DNA of 64,000 nucleotides. Origin: Ophthalmolycus amberensis (Eukaryota; Chordata; Actinopteri; Perciformes; Zoarcidae). The notes under the pieces were generated by a model. That model did no database searches. It worked only from the letters and a program-made list of their open reading frames with translations, and was not told the DNA's origin. Positions 23,393 to 33,674 of this stretch are shown in pieces (position 1 is the first letter of the stretch; the number at the start of each line of letters is the position of its first letter). A program made the position numbers and the translations under genes. The DNA lies in NCBI GenBank assembly GCA_024529925.1, contig JAFEUB010000795.1, forward strand, positions 682,001 through 746,000, given 5' to 3'.

Positions 23393-23760
23393 ATATAACT
23401 AAGTGTACTCAAGTACTGTACTTGAAAGGAAAACATTTGAGGTACTTTCACTGTGAATGTTTTAATGTCATGCTACTTTATGCTTCTGAGGCTAGTTAAA
23501 CTAGCGATATAAAAAGTTAAAACTTAAATGGTTCATCTTAACCTGCTACATTGAAATGCTTTTTAAACATGAATGCGTCCTTGGAAATAATCCTACAAAA
23601 TAATGTATAATGTTATAACACTGACAGGGTTCATTCTGTCTCGTACTGTAAACAGAGCTTTTACTTTTAAAACTGAAAGCTTCTAAATATATGACTTTGA
23701 CTTTTGATGGAGTATTTTTATACGTAGCATTACTACTTTTATTTAAATCTACGATCACTG
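23393..23760 (+). mobile_element. teleost non-autonomous element (CAGTGGTGGGA...CACTG), copy 1
   Basis: The stretch begins CAGTGGTGGGATATAACTAA and 'actcaagtactgtactt', includes 'catgctactttatgcttctg' and 'gatggagtatttttatacg', and ends 'tactacttttatttaaatc' then CACTG. This is a common teleost MITE-like repeat with short CAGTG/CACTG terminal inverted repeats. The copy appears full-length but diverged. No transposase is encoded. Confidence 0.65.
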
Positions 23761-23889
23761 ATTTTTTGGCCACTTGGGGGCAGCGGAAACAAGTTGAGAA
23801 CACCACACTGACCTGACATCACTTTTTAAGTTGATGTGGTGGACTTGTTAGCAAACAAAGTTGCTTATTTACTCATCACTTACAGTACA

Positions 23890-24455
23890 ATATTTATCGT
23901 TTAGCTCTAGTTTTTTGGGAGAAATATCTGTCTCTTTAGCTGCTAAATGCTCCACTATGTTCACCAGCTAGTCGCTAACTATGTCTGTCTGATGTATGTC
24001 CTGCTGAGAAGGTAGAAAGGAACATCATAAGAGCAGTGGGAGTGAAGCAAAACCGGTAAAGTTGTCGGCCAGACAGCTTAATAACAATTACCTGAAACTC
24101 ATTTTAAAGCTCCATGAAGCCATGAAGAGCTGCAGATTCAGGTGATCATTTTCTTTAGGTTCACTACGAGCAACCTCATTATGTTGATAGAATGATGGAA
24201 AATAAATTACAATCATGTTTAGAATAACGCTAGTTTGCCGTTTGCAAATCACTCCATTAGCCAACGCCACAAAGCATCTATAGGGGCCGCCGCTGCAAAA
24301 TGTATGAAGAAACAGCCTGTGTGGACTCAGTCCACAGGCTGTCATAGGCAACCGAGAAAGTCGGGGAAGGTCTCATTTTTTAAGTTACAATCCTTTCGAC
24401 CGTTGGCAATATAAAAAAATGAATACATGTAAAATGTTACACATAGAACCTTTAA
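23890..24455 (+). repeat. teleost interspersed repeat ending in ACACATAGAACCTTTAA
   Basis: Words such as 'gctaaatgctccactatgtt', 'caccagctagtcgctaacta' and the terminal 'gttacacatagaacctttaa' are familiar from an abundant teleost element. It follows the 23393-23760 element after about 130 bases and contains a strong hairpin at 24312-24342. Family name and ends are unverified. Confidence 0.5.
24312..24342. repeat. perfect-stem hairpin with 2-base bulge
   Basis: An 8-bp arm (acagcctg) and a 6-bp arm (tggact) pair with agtcca and caggctgt around a single-base centre; only a TG bulge interrupts the 14-bp stem. It lies within the repeat at 23890-24455, so it is probably a feature of that element. 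Confidence 0.8.
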
Positions 24456-26668
24456 GTAAAGGAACTTAAATCTTCTTACAGTTTGCTGAGGATGCAGTCA
24501 AAGTTTCTCTGACCCTCTGTTATTGAAATCCAACCTTGTCTCTTTTGGAAGTACAAATAACACGACTATGAATAGCTTGGCACGATACTTGCTTGGTGTG
24601 GTGTCAGGTGCATTCATCAAAACATTTTGGGACAATACACAAACACACACACACACAGACACATTGACCTCAGTCACCACTGCTGTGATTTGGAAACGGT
24701 GGATGTGACTCGCTGACAGAACCTCAGTGAACATCAGCACAGTCCTACGTTTTCTTTTGTGACCATGTGATAGGTAGCCATTCACTTTGAAATGCAACGC
24801 TGCTGACTGAGCCATCGCAGCACGCTGTGCAAAACTCACAGAGTGTAAAACAAACCCTCTATAAAGCATTAGACTGATAAATCACGCACTCTTTGTCTTC
24901 CTGGCCTTCTCCCCCTCTGTGGTTTTCTTCCTCCCAACTGCTCTCTTCCAAATGTTTCTCTCCGACTTTGGAGCAAAACAGAATTTCCTTCATCTCATGT
25001 TTTTTTGTTTTCTGATCGAAAGAGAACATTCCATCCGAGTGGGGAAAACTCGCTAGAGTACATTTTTGTGTGCATGCACATAAAAGGAAAATATATTTCT
25101 CTGGGAAACTCACGTAACAACAACATGCACAATCACTTTTTCCTACAGCAAGGATTCAACTTCCAAAAGAATTCCCAAAGACATCCATCCTAACAATGTC
25201 CCTGCAACAGTGCTGTGAGCTTTGGAATCACAATTGTTTTTTTTATAATCGTCTAACGGCAGAAAAACAACTTTTCAGTCACCAACAAAATACTATTAAA
25301 TGATCATTTGTTTAAGGCCAACATGTCCACCAGACTTAACCCATGGAAATACAGTAGGTTTGTAAAGTTTTAAGTCATTGAGACAGACAAACAACTCCTT
25401 TTGTTCTTTTTACCTTTCAGTGCAATTAAACTGCATATTAAAAACACCAGGTGCTGTCAATATCACATATTGAATGTTGAAATAACAAAAACTTTAAAAA
25501 GCTGCCAGAAAACCATCAATTAATTTCTACTATATCTGTCTAAATTTGAAATATATTTTAAATCATACTTTACTTTAGTGAGTAACTATTCAACTTTTCA
25601 AAAGATATCAGAGTTTCAAATATCAATTAGCTTAAATATTAAAACCTTTCTCTCTCCTAAAACTAGCAATTAGGCAGTATCTTTATGCTAGTTTTTGACA
25701 CATCGTTGAAGCCACATGACTGTACGCAAGAAGGTGATACCACAAAATGGTCGGCACTAGATAGTTGAGAATATACAAACAATTATCCTTGCAAGGAGAA
25801 ATTCAAGTCAAGTGAGTGCAGTGAAAAAAGTCCCCTTACTATAGTGACACACGACAGGTAAAAGAAAAGGACACTGAATCTCTGATGTGCAGCCTTGATG
25901 CAGTCCTTCACGGTTGGTCCTGGAGAAGTGTTCGGTTTACATGAAGCGGTGACAAAGAGACCAAATGAAGCGCTGCTGGACTGCATCGGCCTTTTTGCCC
26001 CGCTGCTCTCGCTCGGCCATGCACACTGAGCCTAATGTAAATTGCCCTGGCAAAATGAAAGCTAAATGGTAAAATGATCCTGAGTCCTTGTCACCTCCAC
26101 TCATGTCATTGACTTGCTGAAGTGTGCCACAGTTGTCTGGGCTGCATGGCTGGTTCCCATTACTCCCTGATCTAGCCAATCTACGCAGACGGCCAGTACG
26201 AGGGGCTAAAATGGTTGTGCTCGGGTGAAGATGGTGAGGGAACAAAAAGGCAGGAGGTCGAAGAACTATCACGCCTGAGCGTTGGTATACTGGATATAGA
26301 TGTCATGAAATGTTTACACTTGCATGGCAGCAGAACTGGATTGTATTCTCGCTTTGCCACAAAAAATAAATCTTGGTTTAACTGCAGCCTTTTATGTCTT
26401 CAAATTTCACCAGCAGTGTGTTATTGGTGCGAAGATGTTATTACTCTGCAAAATCAGTGGCTGTAAAAGACAACAAAAAGCGATAAAAGGCACGTTCCCA
26501 CCATAATTAGGCCTACAATTAGCTACAACATGCATCATCAAAGTAAGATCCTTTGTCTTATTGGTGTAGTTAAATGTTTACCATGTAAAACTCGACTCCA
26601 AATGTTGCGATGCCCTCGACTTTGACACCAGAGGGTTTCATAGAGGGTTACGAATGGATTTTCTCTGC

Positions 26669-26692
26669 TGTGTGTGTGTGTGTGTGTGTGTG
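26669..26692. repeat. (GT)n microsatellite
   Basis: About 12 GT units in alx4 intron 1. Confidence 0.9.
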
Positions 26693-26984
26693 CAATGAAA
26701 CTTGTCCTCTCCAAACAGACGAGGGCAGGACAGCCGAGCTAAAGGTCAGCACCTTTAGACAGGGAGGGACGACACGGACACATCAAAAGAAGACGATTGT
26801 TGTCTCTGGAGGATCACAAAGACGTGTAGGTGGCTGCTCTGAGACTATAAAGTGACTGACTGAAAATCCCCAGAGCCCCGCCTTTTCAATCTGTTTTCAA
26901 ATCGATACAGTAAAAGTTTCATTGTTTGGTGACCTGCATGACTTTCTATACACCTAAAAACAAGGTTTGACTTCAGTATACTTT

Positions 26985-27350
26985 TGACGCTTTTACTTTA
27001 CTGAAGTGAATCTTCCACATTTTTGAGAGAAATATTGTGTTTTTTATTTCTCTGCATTTATTTGACAGCTATATTTACTAGGGACTTTGAAGATTAAGAT
27101 ATGAGTTCATAAAACATTTTGTGCTTTTATAGATTAAACCAGTATTGCATTAACATTGAAATGCTGCTAATGCCAATAGTATGGGTACCCTGCATGATGA
27201 CTTCTTTAACTTGTTATACTTTAAGCGCATTTTGCTGATAATATTTCTGTAAAATGTTAAATGCAGGACTTTTATTTGTAATAAAGTAGTTTTACATTGT
27301 TGTATTACTACTTTTAAGGAAATACATGAGCATTTCTTCCCCCACTATTT
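26985..27350 (+). mobile_element. teleost non-autonomous element, copy 2
   Basis: This is the same family as 23393-23760. It includes 'catttatttgacagctatat', 'gcattttgctgataatattt', 'tgcaggacttttatttgtaa' and 'ttacattgttgtattactac', and ends near 'cttcccccacta'. The terminal CAGTGGTGG at the left end is degraded, so the start is approximate. Confidence 0.6.
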
Positions 27351-28399
27351 ATTGTCATTTTTGGGATGTACCTCTACTGTTGTAAGACAGTTTAAAATGA
27401 AAATCTCCTCACACATTTTCTTGCAGTTTCTTTCAGTTGGACGCTGTCGGCTCTCAGCCTGCTCCAACAGCTGCCTTGTTGATTTCAGGGACCAACAAAA
27501 ATGGCAATGTGTTGAGTACAATTAGCTGTGTTGGTAGTGACTCTAATTTGTGTAAATGTTTATTAGACAGACATGTTGTTTTTCATCGTCCAACAATGTC
27601 TTAGTCACAGCTTCAGGCAGCCCTGAGACCAGTCATCATATCACCTTTTACTGAACGAATAAAGCCACAAATTATAACAACAAAGTCATTTTCTGAAACT
27701 TGAAACTACCACGCCATTGTGTACAATACAGGTTTGATTAAAGAAATGACTCAGGGAGTAAAATACACCAGCATTTTCCAATAAACACATCAGGAACCAT
27801 TTATCATTTTTCTCCTCTGTAACTTCAGTATATGTTACTGCTGCCTTCAATTTACGTCCAGTTAGTGGTGCAGAAGTCTGTAAAATGATGGGTTAACTAG
27901 AATTTGCAGTCTGTGATATTCACAAGGAAAACAGACACTATCTAGTTATTTTAAAATACTTTATCTTTGCATATACATCTTTAAAGTGATGTAGCTAGGC
28001 TATGCGATAAGACGATAAACACATTAATTTGTATGTATAAAAACTCCCCTGTTCAAAGTCTGAAGAGTTAAAGGAGATTTGTCTCTGAGGGCCAAGTCAC
28101 TGTGAGCAGGAAATAAAGGCAAACAGAGAAGTTTGACATCTGAATCGCATTAATGCCAGAGGTCTTCTTGTCTATAAGCGCAGGGATGTTTTTCCTGCCA
28201 TGAATCCGGTGATTATATTTAAGTCTCCGTGTTGTAAAAGTAAGATTGCCTGGTTTGCGAGTAAACCTGACAACCTGCGCTAAGCTGTATTTTACTCTGA
28301 AAATCTAACGTGAAAAAAAACAAGCAAGAAAAAAAAATCCAAATAAGTCCAGAAATGTAATGTAGCGGACAGGATCGGATATCTCCAGGTTGAGCGTGA

Positions 28400-28421
28400 A
28401 ATAATAATAATAATAATAATA
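28400..28421. repeat. (ATA)n microsatellite
   Basis: A short run of AAT/ATA triplets in alx4 intron 1. Confidence 0.9.
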
Positions 28422-28783
28422 GCAATACAAATTCTAAAAAATAGTAGAAATTGAAAAGACGCTTTTTGGGACATTAATTCGTTTGCCACTGTCTGTCTTC
28501 ATGGTTTGGAGTAAAAGAGCAGTTTACTCACAGCATAATAAACTGCGGTTTATTTACAACTCAATATAACAATTTTATATCGTCTCGATTTCCCAGATAT
28601 GTCAAGGTTAATAGGTAATAAAAACTTTACAGCCATTATAAAAAGACTAACTTTTGAGAAGATTGATCTTGGAGATGTAAAGGATATTTTTGCTGGCCGA
28701 TTTCCAAAAACTGTCAAAACATCCTGAAACGACTGCACTAAACATTTCAATGTAATACTGATGGACAAGCAGCTCGAGTAAGG

Positions 28784-28817
28784 CTTCATGCGTAAAAGCG
28801 CTTCATGCGTAAAAGCG
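28784..28817. repeat. 17-bp perfect tandem duplication
   Basis: The unit 'cttcatgcgtaaaagcg' occurs twice head-to-tail (28784-28800 and 28801-28817), just before the long ATT repeat. Confidence 0.9.
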
Positions 28818-28840
28818 ACGAGTAAAATATTTTGGCCTTC

Positions 28841-28882
<42 letters not shown>

Positions 28883-28887
28883 GATTA

Positions 28888-28925
<38 letters not shown>

Positions 28926-28964
28926 GTTATTATTATTATTATTATTATTATCAATATTATTATA
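28841..28964. repeat. (ATT)n microsatellite, about 124 bp
   Basis: A long ATT run with sparse ATG, TTG and TCA interruptions. It creates spurious poly-Ile, poly-Asn and poly-Tyr reading frames on both strands. Confidence 0.95.
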
Positions 28965-29494
28965 ATTGCGAATTATATAAAATGCCCGACAATTTGCTGT
29001 ATATACTGTTTTTACAAATTGGGATTTCAACTTGTTTAGGGGTCTGCACTTCCACACACAGACAGCAAAAAATGCTCATCAAATGTTAAGTTTTGATATT
29101 TTGATATTTTGAAAAGACAAAGTTGATTGATCCGTTTACAACAATATCAGTGGATTATTTTCACATGTAACTCAAATACATTTTTATGCACTTTACATTT
29201 GAGGGAGTGTGGGGAAGAGAGGCCGAAAGAGCTGGAGCCATCGTGCTTTGTGACTTTATTCACAATAATTGTACAATGTTTGTACTGCCCATAACCTCAA
29301 AATTAAACGTTCAGAGCGTCTCTTTTCAACTCAGTGTAAAGAAGAACGATTTGACATGATTGCTTTTTGTATAATTTAATAGAAAGCTGTCGGTGTTCTA
29401 ATCTTTATTAGTTTCAAGTTGTGGGCCAAAGCTCAAGACTTACATTTGGATTCAAATACAGAGGATTTACTGTCATGATATCAGGTATAATTCG

Positions 29495-29525
29495 TCTGTG
29501 TGTGCGCGCGCGTGTGTGTGTGTGT
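29495..29525. repeat. (TG)n/(CG)n microsatellite
   Basis: An alternating TG/CG run in alx4 intron 1. Confidence 0.85.
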
Positions 29526-29744
29526 TATCCTTTATGAGCAGGTATGTGGTTGTGGACCAACCAATCGAATCAGCGTGTCCACGTTTTAATTTACCAAAAG
29601 CATTTGACGCCTGTTTTTGGTTCTTAACATTACACTTGTCTCTATGGTATCATGCGTGTTTCCGGTTCGGGGGGAAATGGTTGTGAGGTGGGGAAAATAA
29701 ACAGGAGTTAATGCTGCTTCAAAGTGGCCGCATGCCTAACGAGG

Positions 29745-29985
29745 GTCAAAGTTTTATTTACACCCTCATCATTCACCCATTACAGTAGAGTCCCTACGCA
29801 ATTAAATATAATTGGAGCCAATCAGGCAAAGCAAAGACATGTAAATATTATCAGTTTGGAGCTCAGTATTTGTGCCATCTGAAAACCTGTTAATTTAATT
29901 GTCCGACTCATCTCCAATATTAAGGATTGTAATGCAGATTATCGCATTAAAAGCGCCCTAATTAAATTTCGATGACCAAAGAGAC
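29745..29985. promoter_or_regulatory. candidate alx4 intronic enhancer (TAAT/ATTA cluster)
   Basis: About ten TAAT or ATTA cores occur within some 240 bases, including CAATTAAATATAATTGG, GTTAATTTAATTG and CCCTAATTAAATT, mixed with GATTATCG. The stretch is free of simple repeats and recognised transposons. Such composition is common in conserved non-coding elements of developmental homeobox genes, and the location 0.6-0.9 kb inside intron 1 fits. Conservation itself cannot be seen here. Confidence 0.4.
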
Positions 29986-30616
29986 AATTTGATGGTCGGG
30001 AAGCGCATGCCTCTTCTTAACTGTGTTACGCACTTAACTGCTGGGCCGTTTCAAGACGAGCTGATGCCCCGCGTGCTGCCGCTGGAAAGAGAAGTTTGCG
30101 TTTTACGCACGAAGGAGGTTTCCCATCTCACAGGACACAGGAAGAAGAAAATAAAACAAAGGATTTTTTTTGCACCAAACCTGCTGAAATAGTTTTGTAC
30201 GCCTGAATCAGAAGAGACAATTGCGGATGAAACACACGACACGACGTGTCAGTTCGCACACGGGACCGTAATGGCAAGTTCATATTACATTTAATTGCAT
30301 TGAAACTTCCAAACCACTGTGGGCTATGTCGGCGGGTTTTGTGGGAACAAGTGGAGCAATGATCGGTGACGTTAGAATTATCTGCACAGGTATAAGTAAT
30401 TAAAGTGCTCAGAGAAAACATCCTGACAAGTCGCTAAATAGAATGTTACACCGCTGCTACATCTCTGCTGCATATTTCGTGGCAATTCCGCTCTTTTTGC
30501 AGATGAAGAACACCGTCGCACATTCAATTCTGGACTCGTGTTTTGTGTTGGGAAGCCTCACCTGGCCAAGTGGACTCCTGTTACTGAATCATCTGAAAGT
30601 TTGTTTTTCCACTCAC

Positions 30617-30968
30617 CATAGCAGGGGATGAGCGCTCCGTTGTGCCCGCTCTCTTGGTGCAGTTTGACCTCCTCGGGGGGTGTTTTGCAAGAAGACCTCT
30701 GCATGAAGAGGTGGTATTTGCTGAAAGTGCCTTGCCCAGCTGTGGAGGCGTCCAATGACTGACACTCCTGCTGGAAGTGGCTCCGGGACTTTTCTCCGTA
30801 AGCCTGACCTTTGTTGGGCAGGAAGGCAGTGGGGCTGTATTTGGTGTCAGTGGCTGGAAATGTCCTAAAGTGGTCCGTCTGGTGATCCCTACCTTGCGCT
30901 GCAGAGGGACTATAATATGAATCCATGGATGTCATATCGCTGTATGAAACGCAGGTCTCGGCGTTCAT
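30617..30968 (-). CDS. alx4: alx4 exon 1: start codon and N-terminal region
   Basis: ALX4 is a nuclear paired-like homeodomain transcription factor for craniofacial, skull and limb patterning. The start ATG (30968-30966) opens MNAETCVSYSDMTSMDSYY, matching the conserved N-terminus (MNAETCVSYC in human). Further conserved blocks are YHLFMQRSSCKTPPEEVKL and LIPCYG before the donor TATG|gtgagt. The exon codes 117 residues plus one base. The long Pro/Gln-rich tract of human ALX4 exon 1 is absent, so the whole protein is about 373 residues (human about 411). Teleosts can have two copies, alx4a and alx4b; I cannot assign which from this window, although linkage to ext2 is the ancestral arrangement. 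Confidence 0.95.
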
Positions 30969-31012
30969 GCCTAAAAAACAGTGAAGTGAAGAAAACTACC
31001 AAACTTTTTTTC

Positions 31013-31024
31013 TCTCTCGCTCTT

Positions 31025-31067
<43 letters not shown>

Positions 31068-31071
31068 CTCG
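31013..31071. repeat. (CT)n/(GA)n microsatellite in alx4 5' flank
   Basis: An almost pure CT run of about 59 bases, 45 bases upstream of the alx4 start codon when read on the - strand. Confidence 0.95.
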
Positions 31072-31132
31072 CTTGGAGAGGGAAGTGCAGACACCCCCAC
31101 CTCTCCTCTCTACCTCATACAGACAGATGAAC

Positions 31133-31133
<1 letters not shown>

Positions 31134-31169
<36 letters not shown>
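31134..31169. repeat. (CA)n microsatellite in alx4 5' flank
   Basis: About 18 CA units, about 165 bases upstream of the alx4 start codon. Confidence 0.95.
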
Positions 31170-31171
<2 letters not shown>

Positions 31172-31300
31172 CACAGAGACTGCAGCACACACCAGACCGC
31201 AGCTGGGTTTGGTTATAAAACGATTCAGATCTTTTCCAGGAACCACTGTCGTTGACCAAACACTCCAAACTCCCCCTCAGGTTTGAGCAGAGTTACACAA

Positions 31301-31829
31301 ACCCATTCTTTCCTCAGAGGATGGGACCCAGATCTCCTAGCCTCAAGACCTCTCCCAAGTGCTGATGACATGACCGAGTTAGGTCGCTTATTTGCTGAAA
31401 AAAAAGAAGAAGAAAAAGGCTGCAAAATAGGGGCGGGGGCTTTACACATGACATTAATGTAATTTGGATATGAATATGGCTGTGATGGTACTGGGGCGGA
31501 GAAGGCACAATTTTACGCTTCATTCGCGATGGTTCATCAAGGGCAAATCATCCATAGTCGGCCGATTGTGTTCAAGCCAGCTGCTGCTTCTGAATACAAG
31601 TGATTTTGTTTTTAAAAGTTTATAATAACTTTTTAATGCCTCATTTATTACTTTGAAAGAATTCTAGGTTCACTTGCATCCTGATTAATTATTTCAGCCA
31701 TAAAACATCTTGATCTAAAACCAATTTAACTTGAAGAACCAATGTCTAATGATTTCAGAATAAAAATATAGTATAAGGCCTATGATTACTCAAATTAAAG
31801 TAATACACACGATTAGCCTATGTGTGTTG
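31301..31829. other. alx4 upstream flank, no gene seen
   Basis: AT-rich non-coding DNA. No recognised repeat or exon. Confidence 0.5.
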
Positions 31830-32175
31830 GCGTCCAGGCTCATTATATTCCACAGATAATCTAATTTTAATTACTTGAGAGTTCGATTATTAATTTTGCA
31901 TCTTTGTTAATACAGCCTACTGCACTACATATAATCTTTATGAGATGAGATGATGGATATTATTTTACAGCGAGCCGTCTGTTGTCTTTACTGAGTTATA
32001 TGTAAATCCTGTTTTATGTGCAGCCAAAGCCCACCCGATCGTCGTTTAGAGTCTGAACGAGTGGAGCCCCCTGTCACGGAAGGTCATTCGTGGGCAACAT
32101 GAAACCCGTCGACAATAACAATGGCAGTGATTGCTACTGCAATTACTTGCAATTTGCATAAAAACATGACATCAT
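31830..32175. promoter_or_regulatory. candidate alx4 upstream enhancer (AT-rich homeodomain-site cluster)
   Basis: The stretch has clustered cores such as GATAATCTAATTTTAATTAC, GATTATTAATTTTG and TTGTTAATAC, then a more GC-balanced part ending in 'gcaattacttgcaatttgca' followed by TAAA. It is free of simple repeats and lies about 0.9-1.2 kb upstream of the alx4 start codon. Function is inferred from composition and place only. Confidence 0.3.
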
Positions 32176-33641
32176 AGGATCATAGTTATTTACCGTCATG
32201 GTATGGTACTGTGTGCTTTTGACTTGACAATATTGGAATTCATTTTTTACAATTTTCACGTGTACGAAAATCACAATTTTGTGTTTAATTCTTCGCTGCC
32301 ATAAAACCACTAGTTATGCACAAAAGACAGTGTTTTTTTTTGTCCCTCAAAGACATATCATTTTCAAGTGAATTATTTCCCAATATTGCAGTTTCCTAAA
32401 AGGCCAATTTTATTTTTGACATTGCTATTAGAGATGCTTGTGTTGTGAGCTGGGGTATCATGAAATGTACAGGTTTTGTTGCACAACTAAATAATGCACC
32501 AAAGTGTGATGCATCATTTTTTGCTTGAAAAGTAATTATAACACATGTATATTCACAACCCTAAAGAAAAAATACAATGCTCACAAAGAAATCTATCTTT
32601 TGAATGGTGCATTGAGATCTAAGAAAATATATATATATAAATGTAACCTAAAGTAACGTTGAATACATTTTCAGAAACAGAACATTTTTTTCCTTAACTT
32701 AAAAAAAATTGATTGACAAAATGAGGGATAAGCATCACTCAGTTTGGTCCATCTTTTGCTGCAGGTGTGCAGGTGTGACCTTCTTCTTTGCCTAATTGTC
32801 TGGTCAGTTAATGTCTGCAGCTAGAAAATACACAGTGTGTACATACTGCTAAACACACAAACATATTCATACAGTCATGCACACATGGTGGACACATGCG
32901 CACATAAGCGCTTGTGTGAGGGGAATTAAAAAATAAATCACATGATTGAATTTCAAATGAAATCCGTCAGGCTGAACGGTGTCCTGTATGAGCAAATTGC
33001 TCTGAAAACCTTGATCACACTCGGCTGCAAACTGCCTGTCTCAAGGGGGGAAAGGTATGACTTTACAACACTTTAGGTTTCATCTAGTACAGTCAAACAA
33101 ATATCAAATTACTTTGAACTCTCTCTCTCTCCGTATGTCAGCAGCAGCATGATTCATGGCAGTGAACCAGACATAATGATTACTTAGCTGAGTTTTCAAC
33201 CTGCTGAAACAGAATACTTCAGTTGGTGCTATTCTTAGCAGCGAGCTGATGTTGGGTGATGATTTTGAAACGTAATAATGTTTTCACAGATTCAGTGAGA
33301 TGGGTACTCTTGTGATTTCTACAATGTAAATCAATAGTGCTTCATGTTTGCAGCATTTGTCTGGCGTGCTTCATGTTCAGCACAGACTTTTAGTTCACCA
33401 CCAGACCCCAGAGCTGAAAGGTCATTCATTGAACTGCTCTCCTTGTGTCTCACAGGAAAAGTGTCCCAAGTTTTACTAACTGTAATTGATTTATTATGAG
33501 AAGTTTGCACAGACTCCACACTGAGAGTGAGAGAGTGTATCTCACGATTTAAAAATTATTTTCGTCTTTTCTGACATAGTGAGTGAAAGCTTCCCCTTAA
33601 CAGTAGGTCCACCTGCAGTGAATAAGGGAGCATTAAAAACA

Positions 33642-33674
<33 letters not shown>

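Larger units (their letters stand above)
19812..30616 (-). other. alx4: alx4 intron 1 (10.8 kb), repeats plus candidate enhancer
   Basis: The donor is TATG|gtgagt at 30617/30616 and the acceptor is ctctgcag at 19812. It contains a 368-bp and a 366-bp copy of one teleost element (23393 and 26985), another teleost repeat (23890-24455), ATT microsatellites (28400, 28841) and an AT-rich cluster of homeodomain-type sites at 29745-29985. I see no further coding exon. Confidence 0.85.
30969..31300 (-). promoter_or_regulatory. alx4: alx4 5' UTR/promoter flank with microsatellites
   Basis: Upstream of the alx4 start codon, the - strand is a purine GA run (31013-31071) followed by a GT run (31134-31169). 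No compelling TATA box or CpG island is seen, so the transcription start is unknown. The two simple repeats would lie in the 5' UTR or core promoter. Confidence 0.5.

Noticed and set aside
28803..29089. Long poly-Ile, poly-Asn and poly-Tyr reading frames on both strands
   Set aside because: They are translations of the (ATT)n microsatellite.
30910..31188. 92-codon - strand frame over the alx4 start
   Set aside because: It is in another frame from alx4 and made of Glu/Arg and Cys/Val runs from the GA and GT microsatellites.
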